A stretch of DNA of 64,000 nt, taken from the NCBI RefSeq assembly GCF_023973825.1, contig NC_090115.1, positions 248,001 through 312,000 of the forward strand, given 5' to 3'. Of this stretch, positions 1 through 11,074 are shown piece by piece. Source of the stretch: Plasmodium brasilianum. Taxonomy: Eukaryota > Apicomplexa > Aconoidasida > Haemosporida > Plasmodiidae. The notes beneath the pieces were generated by a model that was not told where the DNA came from, did not search any database, and worked only from the letters and a program-made list of their open reading frames with translations. Each line of letters begins with the position of its first letter. Within the stretch, counting starts at the first letter, position 1. The position numbers were made by a program, and so were the translations under genes.

Positions 1-6
1 TCTAAA

Positions 7-3000
7 ATGTATTCTCAATTTGCATCTGATAATAATTTACATTCTCTTAGTAATTTTCATATAGATTCTTCCCCATGTAATACTATAGGAAAGGCAAACA
101 ATTTTAAAAAATCGTCTTTTCAATATGAGTTGCATGCAGATGCGGAAGCAAAACGGGAAGATCAATGTGAAGACTCACACCAGGGGAGAGAACGACAAGA
201 ATTAGAAAAAGGGGAAGAAGTAGAAGTGGAAGAAGCAGAAGTGGAAGAAGCAGAAGTGGAAGAAGCAGAAGTGGAAGAAGCAGAAGTGGAAGAAGCAGAA
301 GTGGAAGAAGTAGAAGTGGAAGAAGTAGAAGTGGAAGAAATAGAAGTGGAAGAAGGAGAAGCGGAAGAAATAGTAGAAGACGTAGAAAAGAGGGATAAGC
401 TAAAAAGCGCGTCTAACAAATATGATAAAAGAGACGACGTGAAAAATGTTAGCGGTGCGAGTAGAGAAAATAAAATGTATTCATCGAAAAGAGGGATTCA
501 AGAATGTATTTCAAACAAAATGACTAACGACTATCTAAATGAAGAGGTAGCGAAATATAGAACGAATGTGCATAATGACCAAGGGAACAATACAAAATTA
601 TATATGAGCGATATGAGTCCTTTAAATTTAAAAAAAAGCGAAACAAACGTCATTTCGTCCAATCAGTGGGAAAAAATGAAAAAGAGCTTTTGTGATATCG
701 AAAATAATTTGTTAGGGCTAGGCAAGGAAAAACAGCAGTTTCGTGAGAAAAGCATTGCACAGGCACACGCTTGTGCAAATGGAAATTCAAATACACATGA
801 AAATATACATACACAAACACATGCTTATAATGTGTTCCTGATGAACAAGAATAACGAAGACTCCGCCAGGCATAACACCTTCAGCGGTAGTACCCATGAG
901 GAATACCTGGTGAATGATGCGACTTCCCCTATAAATGGAACAAACTCCCCTATGAATGAGACTAACTCCCCTATGAATGAGACTAACTCCCCTATGAATG
1001 AGACTAACTCCCCTATGAATGAGACTAACTCCCCTATGAATGAGAACATCTCCCCTATGAATGAGACTAACTCCCTTATGAATGAGAACATCTCCCCTAT
1101 GAACGAAGTTTCCCCCTTAAGTGATGTTTCACCGCACTTCAACTACCTAGAAAGTAATGATGCAGAAAGTTTAAGGTACTCTAACGACTTGTTCCCGAGC
1201 ATAGATTACATATCATTACACACGAAGTGTGTAAGTTTAACAAGAAGGGCCTCCAACAAATCAGAATTAACTCAAGATGATACCCCCAACTTAAGTTATA
1301 CTAAGTGTGCGTCCCCCAAAGAAACTTCTTATTTCAGTAGTGGTAACTCACCAAATATAAGTTTTGCAAACAATTATGAAACGAAAGCAAATGCACAAAT
1401 ACAGAAAGATGGATTTCCTACAGTTGTACATCCTATGAAAAGTAAACTAACGAATTTAAATTTAGGTAAAAGTAGTTGTAACTCACCTAGTATCAACTAC
1501 TCAAAAGAGGAGGAACAGGAGGAAGATGAAGAGATATCAACGAACTTAATAAAAATTACAAACAGCGAACTAACAAAAATAGACAACTCAAAAATTAGTT
1601 CTTCAGCCAAGGCAAAAACGCCTAAAAATCTAAGTAGACCATCCTCAAACAAAGCTGTAATGATGGGAACTGTTAAAGCGATAAAAATAAAAAGTAAAGG
1701 AAACGAGAATGTTAAAACTCCCAAAATGGCGAAGCGGAATAGTAACAGTAGTACTACTACCACCACTACTACTACTACCAGTGCGGTCAAGACTGAGCGT
1801 AAGGGGAGTAGCAGCTCTCCTACTGCGGTAGTAACTGCTACTACTCCAGTTAGCTGTGTGAATGCGGCTGGAGGAGGTTCCCCCACGAATATTGCTGGAG
1901 TAGTAGGGAAGGCTCAGAAGAACGAGAAAAGTAGTCCATCGGGAGAAAGGGATGTAACATACAATATGAACGTTGTGATAAGGTGCAGACCGATGAGTGT
2001 GAGTGAAAAGAATGAGGGTGCGAAAAACATTATAAAAATTTTAGATAACAAAATGGTAGTACTTCTGGATCCTTCGGATAACTCAGATAATGTATTAAGA
2101 CAAAATAGAAGTAGAGAAAAAAAATACGTGTTTGATTATGTATTCGATGAAAATTGTTCCCAAGAGGATGTATATAATAATAGTGTCAAATGTCTAATAG
2201 ATGCAGTTATAAAAGGATATAACTCTACAGTTTTTGCATATGGTGCCACAGGTGCAGGTAAGACACACACTATAATAGGATATAAAAATGAACCTGGAAT
2301 TATGATGATGATACTAAAAGACCTATTTGAAAAAATAAAAAGTTTACAAGTAATGCATGAGTATAAAGTTAAATGTTCATTTATTGAAATATATAATGAG
2401 AATATATGTGATCTGTTGAACCCATCAAATGAATATCTAGATTTAAGAGAAGATCCTATAAAAGGAGTAACTGTTTCTAACATATATGAAGTAAGTACTA
2501 CATCTGTTGAAGAAATTATGGAATTAATTCATACAGGAAATAGAAATAGAACCCAAGAACCCACAGATGCAAATAAAACAAGTTCAAGGAGTCATGGTGT
2601 ATTACAAGTTATTGTAGAAGAAACAGAAAAAGGACAAGGTGTTTATCAACAAACGAAAAGAGGAAAGTTATGTGTTATTGATTTAGCTGGAAGTGAAAGA
2701 GCTAGTCAGACGAATAATAAAGGAATGAGGATGTTAGAAGGTGCTAATATTAATAGATCATTGTTAGCATTAGGAAATGTTATTAATGCATTAGTTTTAA
2801 GAAGCAAAGGGACTTCTAAATCAAATTTTATTCCTTTTAGAGATAGTAAATTGACTAGATTATTAAAAGATTCTTTAGGTGGAAATTGTAAAACAGTTAT
2901 GATAGCTAACATAAGTCCTTCCCATCTATCATATGAAGACACTCATAATACTTTAAAATATGCAAATAGAGCAAAAAATATAAAAAATGTAGTTACTTCG

Positions 3001-5649
3001 AATGCTATTGTTGTTAAACATCATCTTTCCATGTACATTGATCTTATTGAAAAGTTAAAGAATGAAATTGAATTTTTAAAAGAACAATTAAATGAAAAAG
3101 ACAAAATGAATGAATATTACATGAGTACTAGCTCCACTAATTATGATTACTATGACCATTTGAAGGAATATGAAAAAAACTGCTCTAAGGAAGAACTTAT
3201 AAACATTATATCTGTCTTAAAAAGGGAAAATCAAAAGTTGAGGAACTCCGACGGTAACGATGTCCAGAATGGGGGCAATCACAGTGGAGTAGCTCATAAT
3301 GGAGTAGCTCATAATGGAGTAGCTCGTAATGGAGAGGCTCATAATGGAGAGGCTCATAATGGAGAGGCTCATGGACAAAACTGTAACAACATTACTGCAA
3401 ACGAATACCAAGAAGAAGAATTATATCGTTACAAAGAAGAAGTGAATAGCTTAAAACTTTTAAATGAAAAATTATTTACAGATAATAAAAGCTTTCAAGC
3501 AAAGCTCCAAGAGTACTTGCAAGTTTCCCAAAACTTGAAATCTCTTAATGATGAGTATAAAAAACAAATAGATGGATTCAAAGTTTTGATATACAATCAT
3601 GATATTAATCATATTCAGATTAAGAAGAAGCTGGACGACTTGAAGAAAAAATACGCTCAGTTGAAGGTTTAAGAGGAAAAAGAGAAAGAAAAGAAAGAAA
3701 ATAGCATAGGGTAGAGTAGTGCACAGTACTGTGTGGTAGTGCAGAGTAGTTTACAGTAGTGTGCAGCAGTGCAGAGTAGTTTACAGTAGTGTGCAGCAGT
3801 GCAGAGTAGTTTACAATAGTGTGCAGTAACGTACAAAGGAGCGATCTTATACTCCAGCTCGTAGTCTTGCAAGCCCTTCGTTTTCATAGGAACGCACAAA
3901 TGCACGCACCATTGTTCATATGCACGCACCACTGTTCATATGCACGCACCACTGTTCATATGCACGCACCACTGTTCATATGCACGCACCATTGTTCATA
4001 TGCCCGCACCACTGTTCCTATGCACGCACCACTGTTCCTATGCACTCCATGCTTATATACATATATATACATGTGTATATAACTCCGCGTGCCGTACCCA
4101 CCCCCATGTATGACAAAACCCACTGTTCATCATTGCTGCCATGTTATTCGCTCATTGTAGGAGAGTACGGAGGACAAAGAAAATGATGATACTTCTGAAA
4201 AGTGGAAATATGATTTAACAAAAGTAAAAAAAATATTTCTTTTCATTTTTCGAACAACTCATTTTGTAGTCTTTGTTATCATCATTGTTGTCATTCTCCT
4301 ATCATTTTTCCTGAGTCTCCTTAAGTGACGAGGGATTTGGGGGAGGGTGGGAGATGGACTTCCACACACATTTCCCTCTTCGTTCCGTAGTAACAAATAG
4401 CAGCGTACTAATGTAGTGTTATACCAATGCATCTCGTTGTAGTGATGTAATGTTGTGCCACTGTACCACCGCACTATCACAATTTCCCTTTTGTTTATAC
4501 CACTCCTTCAAAGCTTTTAAATGAAAGAAAAAAAATTAAAATGATCATTTTGGACCTTGAGCGAAAGCTTATTGAAGACAAGGAAATCAACATAAACAAA
4601 TACTCGGATGAAGATATTAAGCTGCTGCGCGAAAGTGTAATACTAAACAGAAGTACTAACGCGATATGTATAGTAATGATGGCAATATTAATAGTGGTAC
4701 CAGTGTCAATAGCGTTTGTAGCAGCAGCGCCACATTAGGTTTACACTTCCGAAGTGCTGACGAAACAAATGCATCTTTTTCCCTCTTCACAGAAAGCAAG
4801 CTTGGATCAGCAGCTAAAAATGAACATATCGAAAACAAACGATATAATAAAAGAGCTACCAAATAAAGTAAAAGATGAAAAAATGAAAAATTTTCTCTAT
4901 CTTTTTTATACTAATAAGGTCTTATTGCAAGATAAGGAGGAGCTCCAGGTAATTTGAAAAAAAAAAAAAAAAAATATAGTTACCTTTAATATTTATGGAC
5001 ATATATGTATGTTTTCATCTTACTATAAACACGGTACCTTTCCGCTATTCCAAGCAGAGATGTCTGCAAACAGTTAGTTCATTTACTACATTATGTAAAC
5101 TGTATGTGCTGTCAGTGCTACAAATGAGGATAGTGTATGTAATGACGAACATACAAATGAGGATAGTGTATGTAATGACGAACATACAAATGAGGATAGT
5201 GTATGTAATGACGAACATACAAATGAGGATAGTGTATGTAATGACGAACATACAAATGAGGATAGTGTATGTAATGACGAACATACAAATGAGGATAGTG
5301 TATGTAATGACGAACATACAAATGAGGATAGTGTATGTAATGACGAACATACAAATGAAGATAGTGCATGTAATAATGAACTTAAAAATCCTCTAAAATG
5401 CGATACGACTAGCACAGAGATTTGCAGCATGAATAATACAACTGGGTGCTCGATCATAACAAAAATGAAAAAAAAAAAAAAAAAAAAGGAACCAAATAAA
5501 AAGAACAAAATGGAGAATAAACTAACCACAAATTTACAATAAAATGCTCGAATCCTTCGCAGGAATTCCTGGAGTTATCCTCTACAATAATAAGCCAGAA
5601 GGAAAAGCAAATCAACGAATTGAAACAGCAACTTAAGGCAACTTCTTAA
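7..5649 (+). CDS. kinesin-8B: Kinesin-8B motor protein
   Basis: Microtubule motor; in Plasmodium kinesin-8B is known to act in axoneme assembly and flagellar motility of male gametes. Seen: exon 1 at 7-3666 carries about 640 low-complexity residues with EAEVE and ETNSPMN repeats, then a motor domain from about residue 650: P-loop GATGAGKT near 745, switch I NKTSSRSH near 857, switch II DLAGSER near 892, then coiled coil. My exon chain, all phase 0: 7-3666, 4161-4223, 4514-4672, 4793-4948, 5563-5649, about 1374 aa, ending in coiled coil (QINELKQQLKATS). The first intron has an unusual GTTTAAG donor. The motor lies C-terminal of a long disordered extension. The start at 7 is the first Met in the window, so a more upstream start outside the window cannot be excluded. 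Motor and family are secure; choosing 8B over 8X rests on gene order. Confidence 0.85.
3721..4043. repeat. Two minisatellites in kinesin intron 1
   Basis: A GCAGAGTAGTTTACAGTAGT-type array (about 3735-3830) is followed by about seven copies of a 20-bp unit built on TGCACGCACCACTGTTCATA (about 3901-4043). Both lie inside the intron 3667-4160 of the kinesin model. Open frames across them are repeat artefacts. Confidence 0.85.
5114..5390. repeat. 33-bp minisatellite in the last kinesin intron
   Basis: Eight near-identical 33-bp units starting around AATGAGGATAGTGTATGTAA lie within the intron 4949-5562. The unit length is divisible by three and free of stops in several frames, so it mimics an 11-residue coding repeat (NDEHTNEDSVC). 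The phase-0 exons on each side do not connect to that frame. Confidence 0.85.
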
Positions 5650-5808
5650 CACACAGCAACATCAGATGGATGTTCCTTCTATGACGTCGGAGAAGCGAAG
5701 CTTGATGAACAACAAAAAGAAGAAGCACGGACTATCATATACATCAACGTTTATGCCTTTTAAAGTAGTTTACACACGGAGTAGGGACAACAAGAACAAC
5801 AACAACAA

Positions 5809-5862
<54 letters not shown>

Positions 5863-5993
5863 ATAAATAATTTAATGAATAAAATAGATAGAGAAGGAGG
5901 CTTTACCTCTATCAATTTTTTGTTCTCCACTTATGTTTATTACTCGTGTACATGGTTCATGCTTCGAAACGAGTTTATTCTTTTACTCATTTT

Positions 5994-6035
<42 letters not shown>

Positions 6036-6383
6036 TAGCAGTAATGCTACATTGTTTAATTGTATACATATAAACACGTACAAACCATACGTATCATTCT
6101 CATTGTACAAGCATAAAACGCAAATCATCCATATCACGTATTTTACTTGTATTACTTGCTTAACGCACTTTCGAAATGAATACGAGCACGATCCTCCCAA
6201 ATTTAGGAGCATTATTTTATCTGAAGTAATTTCATATCACCATGTTTTACCTTACCATATCTTACCTTATCTCTTCTTACCATACCTTACCTTTTTATTA
6301 ATTTGAAAATTCCACATGTGTGAAGTCGCTATGTAATACATGTTATTAAATTATTATTCCTAAACATAACATAATAATAACAG

Positions 6384-6416
<33 letters not shown>

Positions 6417-6688
6417 GTTTTTCAGCACTTCTGAACTCTTATTATCACTTCATTACGTGGAAGCAACTCCATCAAAGCAGTAACTACAAACGTAGCACGG
6501 GGTCGAGTAAAAGTTAAGATCAATTGTAATCTAGAAAGGGGGGAGGGTGTATCTTACATGAGGAAGTAAGAGACTGGTGGAGATTTGCATTATAGTTAAA
6601 AGGTGCGGTAGGAATATACTTAGGAGGTGTAGAAAAGTACGTGCTATAGTACGACTTTGAGGGGATAGTGATAGGAGGCCATATACCC
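5650..6688. other. Intergenic: poly-A/T tracts, no gene seen
   Basis: Spacer between kinesin-8B and the AK6-like gene. It holds an (AT)n run at 5828-5857, T and A homopolymers near 5999-6034 and 6383-6412, and CTTACCATAC-type repeats near 6250-6295. I see no coding segment. The promoter of the downstream gene should lie here, but no specific element can be named. Confidence 0.7.
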
Positions 6689-7354
6689 ATGCGTAGGCTT
6701 CCGAACATTATTGTTACGGGTGTGCCTGGGGTTGGCAAGACGACCTTGTGTGAGGAGCTAGTTGAGGTAATAAATAAAGTAATAAAACAGAAAAATAAGA
6801 AATGGAAGAAAGAAGGAATGGAAGGCACTAAAGAAATAGGAGACGCAGAAGGAATGGAGAGAAGGGATTGCATTGATTTGGTTGATGGAGTGGCTAGCGA
6901 GGAAGAAGGCAAAATGGTGCACGTCAATTTATCGCATATAATCAAAGAAGAAAGGCTGTACGAAGAGTACGATGATAAACTAGATGCAAGTATCTACAAT
7001 GAAGAGTTAGTAAATGATAGATTAAAAAAATTAGATATGGAAAAAAAAGGAGGTTATATTATAGATTTTCATGGTGTTAATTTTGTAAGGGACAAACATT
7101 TAATTGATCATATATTTCTGTTAACAATATCTACTAATAATTTATATGAACGTTTAGAAAAAAGAAATTATAGAAAAGAAAAAATTACGAATAATATTGA
7201 GTGTGAAATATTTCAAGTTATAAAAGAAGATATACTTGAACATTTTGAAGACGAAACAGTATTCACTGAACTGGAAAACAATGATTTGGATCAGTATGAG
7301 AAAAACATTAACACGATAAAGACTTGGGTACTCTCAAACATAAGATACTGGTAA
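6689..7354 (+). CDS. AK6: Adenylate kinase-like protein (AK6/Fap7 family)
   Basis: Nuclear adenylate kinase/ATPase family (human AK6/CINAP, yeast Fap7) that acts with uS11 in late 40S ribosome maturation; Plasmodium annotations call it adenylate kinase-like. Seen: P-loop GVPGVGKTT at residues 11-19 directly after MRRLPNIIVT, the motif HVNLSHIIKEERLYEEYDD, IIDFHGVNF, and the family end LYERLEKRNYRKEKI...NIECEIFQV. An in-frame ATG at 6668 would add seven residues; I prefer 6689 because MRR-P-NIIVTG is where family members start. An insert of about 40 charged residues separates the P-loop from the HVNLS motif, making 221 aa against about 170-200 in other eukaryotes. Single exon. Confidence 0.92.
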   Translation: MRRLPNIIVTGVPGVGKTTLCEELVEVINKVIKQKNKKWKKEGMEGTKEIGDAEGMERRDCIDLVDGVASEEEGKMVHVNLSHIIKEERLYEEYDDKLDASIYNEELVNDRLKKLDMEKKGGYIIDFHGVNFVRDKHLIDHIFLLTISTNNLYERLEKRNYRKEKITNNIECEIFQVIKEDILEHFEDETVFTELENNDLDQYEKNINTIKTWVLSNIRYW

Positions 7355-7870
7355 CTGAAGTGATAATCGAAATGATAACATGAGCAGCAACATGAGTGGT
7401 GGGGCGATTGTCGGTATGAGTGTCTGTACAAACAAGCTTGACCAGGATGAAAGACAGCCACTGACAACCACAGAAAAAAAAAAAAAAAAAAAAAAGAAAA
7501 AATAATAATTAAATAAAGTAAAATTAAAGATATATACATGCACAATCTTTACACCAACTGTTCATATATTATTTTGTTTTCCCTTCTTCTACTTCGAAAA
7601 TATAAATATTATAGTGCACGTACAAAAGAAACGAAGGGAAAAATGCCTCTCACGGACACAGGTACGAAGGCATGAACTTCCACATATGTATATATATGTA
7701 TGTACATATATGCACATGTATGTATATGTTTACACGTGCGCCTACTTTCTTTCCGCTACCATGAATCCACCGGAAAATCTCTTCCCATCATTCACTATAA
7801 AAAATTTAGTCCCTAATGCATAATTTACAGTTTACACATCACATAACATATAGCACAGTTTACTGTTTAT

Positions 7871-7903
<33 letters not shown>

Positions 7904-7970
7904 TTGATTCGTGTGTTACCGCTTCAAATGGTATATTTTCACAAATAAAAATGATTAAATTTTGGACGTT

Positions 7971-8005
<35 letters not shown>

Positions 8006-8374
8006 ATCTAATAAAACTAAAGAAGCTAAATTGAACTAAACAAAAGTAAACTAAACTAAATGAACCTTACTAAACGAGTGCTTCACCACAAATGTGTTGT
8101 CATTTAAACGGGGAAGAGACACATAAACGGATTCAAATACACATACGAGTGCACACTTATGGAAGTGGGCATGAAAACTAATTTTCGTTATGTGCAAACT
8201 GGTAGGTGATAAAATGTATGCTTCTTCTGAGTGAACATGGGCACAGGGGTGTACAACATGTATTAGGAGAGGTCTCTCCCTCAAGTGACTTTGTTGCGCA
8301 CATTCTTATATGTGTATACGCATTATATGTATAAGTGAACTATGCAGTGTACCTCTTTGCCTCCCATGCTTCTC
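7355..8374. other. Intergenic spacer between convergent genes
   Basis: 3' flanks of the AK6-like gene (+) and TFIIB (-). It contains A and T homopolymers (about 7474-7494, 7870-7902, 7972-8003) and TATATG-type microsatellite at 7683-7730. No coding segment or structural RNA recognised. Confidence 0.7.
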
Positions 8375-9976
8375 TTATTTAAGTTTCTTCTTCTTTTCGT
8401 CGCTTAGGTATTTATGCTTTAGTAGGGATAACTTAACACTATTATCCTTCAAATAGCACTTAGGGAGTATGTAAGTAGCTGCATTTAATAACTCCTTAAA
8501 CGTGGTCTTCAAAGTGTTTGTAGTTACACCACACACAGATGCTATTTGCGATAAATTTGGTAATTTCACATTGTTCTCTTCAGTTGTATTTAATTCAACA
8601 ATTAAATGAATGGATCCTCCACATAATGAATTCAACCTATGAGATGTAGTTATTAACGTGGTAGCCTTTTTAACGACATACTCAATTGCTTCTATAAGTT
8701 CTACTGATAATTGTAATCTATTAGACAAGGAATATATAAGATGTGAAATATTTTCATTGTATACAAATGCTCTTGTAGGTAACACCTTTTTTAATTTATT
8801 TATAGTTTTTCCCAAATCCTTCTCTTTATAGGACCTATCAAATGTTATCAACTCTTTAATACTTTTTATATGCCCTGCTTCTCTACATGCTAAGTACACC
8901 ACAGCTAGCATGTTCAAATTGTTTATGCGGTTTTTCAGCTGCTCCATTTCCTAAAAAAAAAAAGTTAGCGGTACATTTAGACATGACGAGATACAAACAC
9001 AAACAGATACAACTGCAAACGGATATAACCACGAACAGATACAACTGCAAACGGATATAACCACGAACAGATACAACTGCAAACGGATATAACCACGAAC
9101 AGATACAACTGCAAACGGATATAACCACGAACAGATACAACTGCAAACGGATATAACCACGAACAGATACAACTGCAAACGGATATAACCACAAACAGAT
9201 ACAACTGCAAACGGATATAACCACAAACAGATACAACTGCAAACGGATATATAACCACGGATACAAACACAAACAGATACAACTGCAAACGGATATAACC
9301 ACGAACAGATACAACTGCAAACGGATATAACCACGAACAGATACAACTGCAAACGGATATAACCACAAACAGATACAACTGCAAACGGATATAACCACAA
9401 ACAGATACAACTGCAAACGGATATAACCACAAACAGATACAACTGCAAACGGATATAACCACGAACAGATGCAACTACACACGGGTGGGAACACGTGTAC
9501 ACTTGTTTGTTGTTTCTCCTCCTCCTTCCCCTCTCTATCTTGTCATTACTTCCTACCTGCAATTCCTTTGTTATTTCTTTAGCCCGCTCAATAACATTGC
9601 TCCTTAGATAAAATGTTTCACATATTAATTTTAAAATGTTAAAAGCTGATAGTAATGTTTGATCATTTTTATTAATTTGCGTCATCATATTCAAATGTTG
9701 TAGTTTTTTGCTAGACTTAATAAAAGTAGTACTTGTTATATTATTCTCTAACCATATATCACTTATCTCACCTACTCTATTTCTATCAATACTTTTAGGT
9801 TGTCCATCATTGCTAAAGTTGCGCCATTCTTGCTCCTCTGATAAAATATGACTTTCTACTACTAGTCCACAAGCATTGCATATCTGCGTACCTTCACTTG
9901 TGTCACATATAACTATTCCTTTTTCCTTGCAATCAGGGCAAAATTCATTTCTGTTAGTCCGAAAAGACTTAAACAA
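8375..9976 (-). CDS. TFIIB: Transcription initiation factor TFIIB
   Basis: General RNA polymerase II initiation factor bridging TBP-bound promoter and polymerase. Two exons: 9976-9557 and 8950-8375, phase 0, donor GTAGGA, acceptor after a T-run; about 331 aa, normal for the family. Seen: N-terminal zinc ribbon with C13, C16 (CPDC) and C33, C36 (CNAC), the EEQEWRNF segment and a B-finger-like stretch (NDGQPKSIDRNRVGE), then two cyclin-like repeats, including LNMLAVVYLACREAG at the exon 2 start and LSQIASVCGVTTNTLK in the second. The first exon would read on into the intron as a 341-residue frame, but that extension is only a translated minisatellite. The divergence usual for apicomplexan TFIIB is evident in the cyclin folds. 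Confidence 0.9.
8995..9478. repeat. 32-bp minisatellite in the TFIIB intron
   Basis: About 15 copies of a 32-bp unit (core ACAACTGCAAACGGATATAA, then CCACGAACAGAT), with interruptions near 9243-9275. It fills most of the 606-bp TFIIB intron (9556-8951). Because 32 is not a multiple of three, a translated copy cycles through frames, giving the long valine/cysteine-rich spurious frames on the minus strand. Confidence 0.9.
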
Positions 9977-10774
9977 CTTTCGTTTTATGATACTCCTTTC
10001 GTTGTTTGACTCTATTAAGCGGAAAATATGTGCAATGATTGTTCATGTCGTACGGGTGCTTAACAGAAGAACGCAAGTAAGGGCTTGTATATATATACAC
10101 CATGCATGATATGCACAATATGCACACTATTTAAGCTTATGCGCCCATGTAACCGGTCGTCTAACACGCAGATGTACACCAACTTGCAAACTCTAGTTTG
10201 TACGAACGTAACCCACTTGCTAAGCTCCCCTTCACCCCAAAAAAAAAAAAAAAAAAGGGTAAAAAAAGGGTAAAAAATGGGTAAAAAATGGGTAAAAAAT
10301 GGGTAAAAAAAGGGTAAAAAATGGGTAAAAAATGGGTAAAAAAAGGGTAAAAAATGGGTAAAAAAAGGGTAAAAAAAGAGAACTACATATTATATACATA
10401 TTTATGTATGTATATACGTATGTACGTATGCATGTACGCATCGTCGCACAAACTCGGGTAGTAACTGCAAATTACCAACATTCACGGGAATGGGCTTATC
10501 TTGGGAAGAACTAATTGCCAATTTTTTATTATAAAACGATGACATTTCTATTTTTTCATTTTTCAATTGTTCCGATTGTTTTGACTGTTCCGATTGTTTT
10601 GACTGTTCCTATTGTTTTGACTGTTCCGATTGTTTTGACTGTTCCTATTGTTTTGACTGTTCCGATTGTTTTGACTGTTCCTATTGTTTTGACTGTTCCG
10701 ATTGTTTTGACTGTTTCGATTATTTCGATTGCTTCAACACTTTTGTTATTTCTGATGTTTTTGATGTTTTTATT
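9977..10774. other. Intergenic with two repeat arrays
   Basis: 5' flank of TFIIB. Holds a GGGTAAAAAA/GGGTAAAAAATG array at about 10256-10378 and an 18-bp array (ATTGTTTTGACTGTTCCG type) at about 10567-10715, about eight copies. The Plasmodium telomere repeat is GGGTTYA, so the GGGTAAAAAA array is not telomeric. No coding segment seen. Confidence 0.7.
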
Positions 10775-11043
10775 TTAAATATTTTCAAATTTTAGGTTCG
10801 TCTGACAGTTTGCTAATCCATCAGCGAACTTGTTATGCTGGTTTGAGGGCGCACAGAAAGAATGTACTGTGGCTGCTCATTGGGTATGACGTGCACGGAT
10901 ATACACATGCACACACACATGTATGCATATATATATATATATATATATATAAATGTAGGTATACGAGTATATATTTACGCATATGTATACTTGCGTGTAT
11001 ACACATTCAATATTTTTATATAAACGTCTGGAGAACTCTAAGC

Positions 11044-11074
<31 letters not shown>

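Noticed and set aside
8951..9556. Long V/C-rich continuation of the TFIIB first exon
   Set aside because: It is the minisatellite in the intron; the correct splice gives a normal TFIIB.
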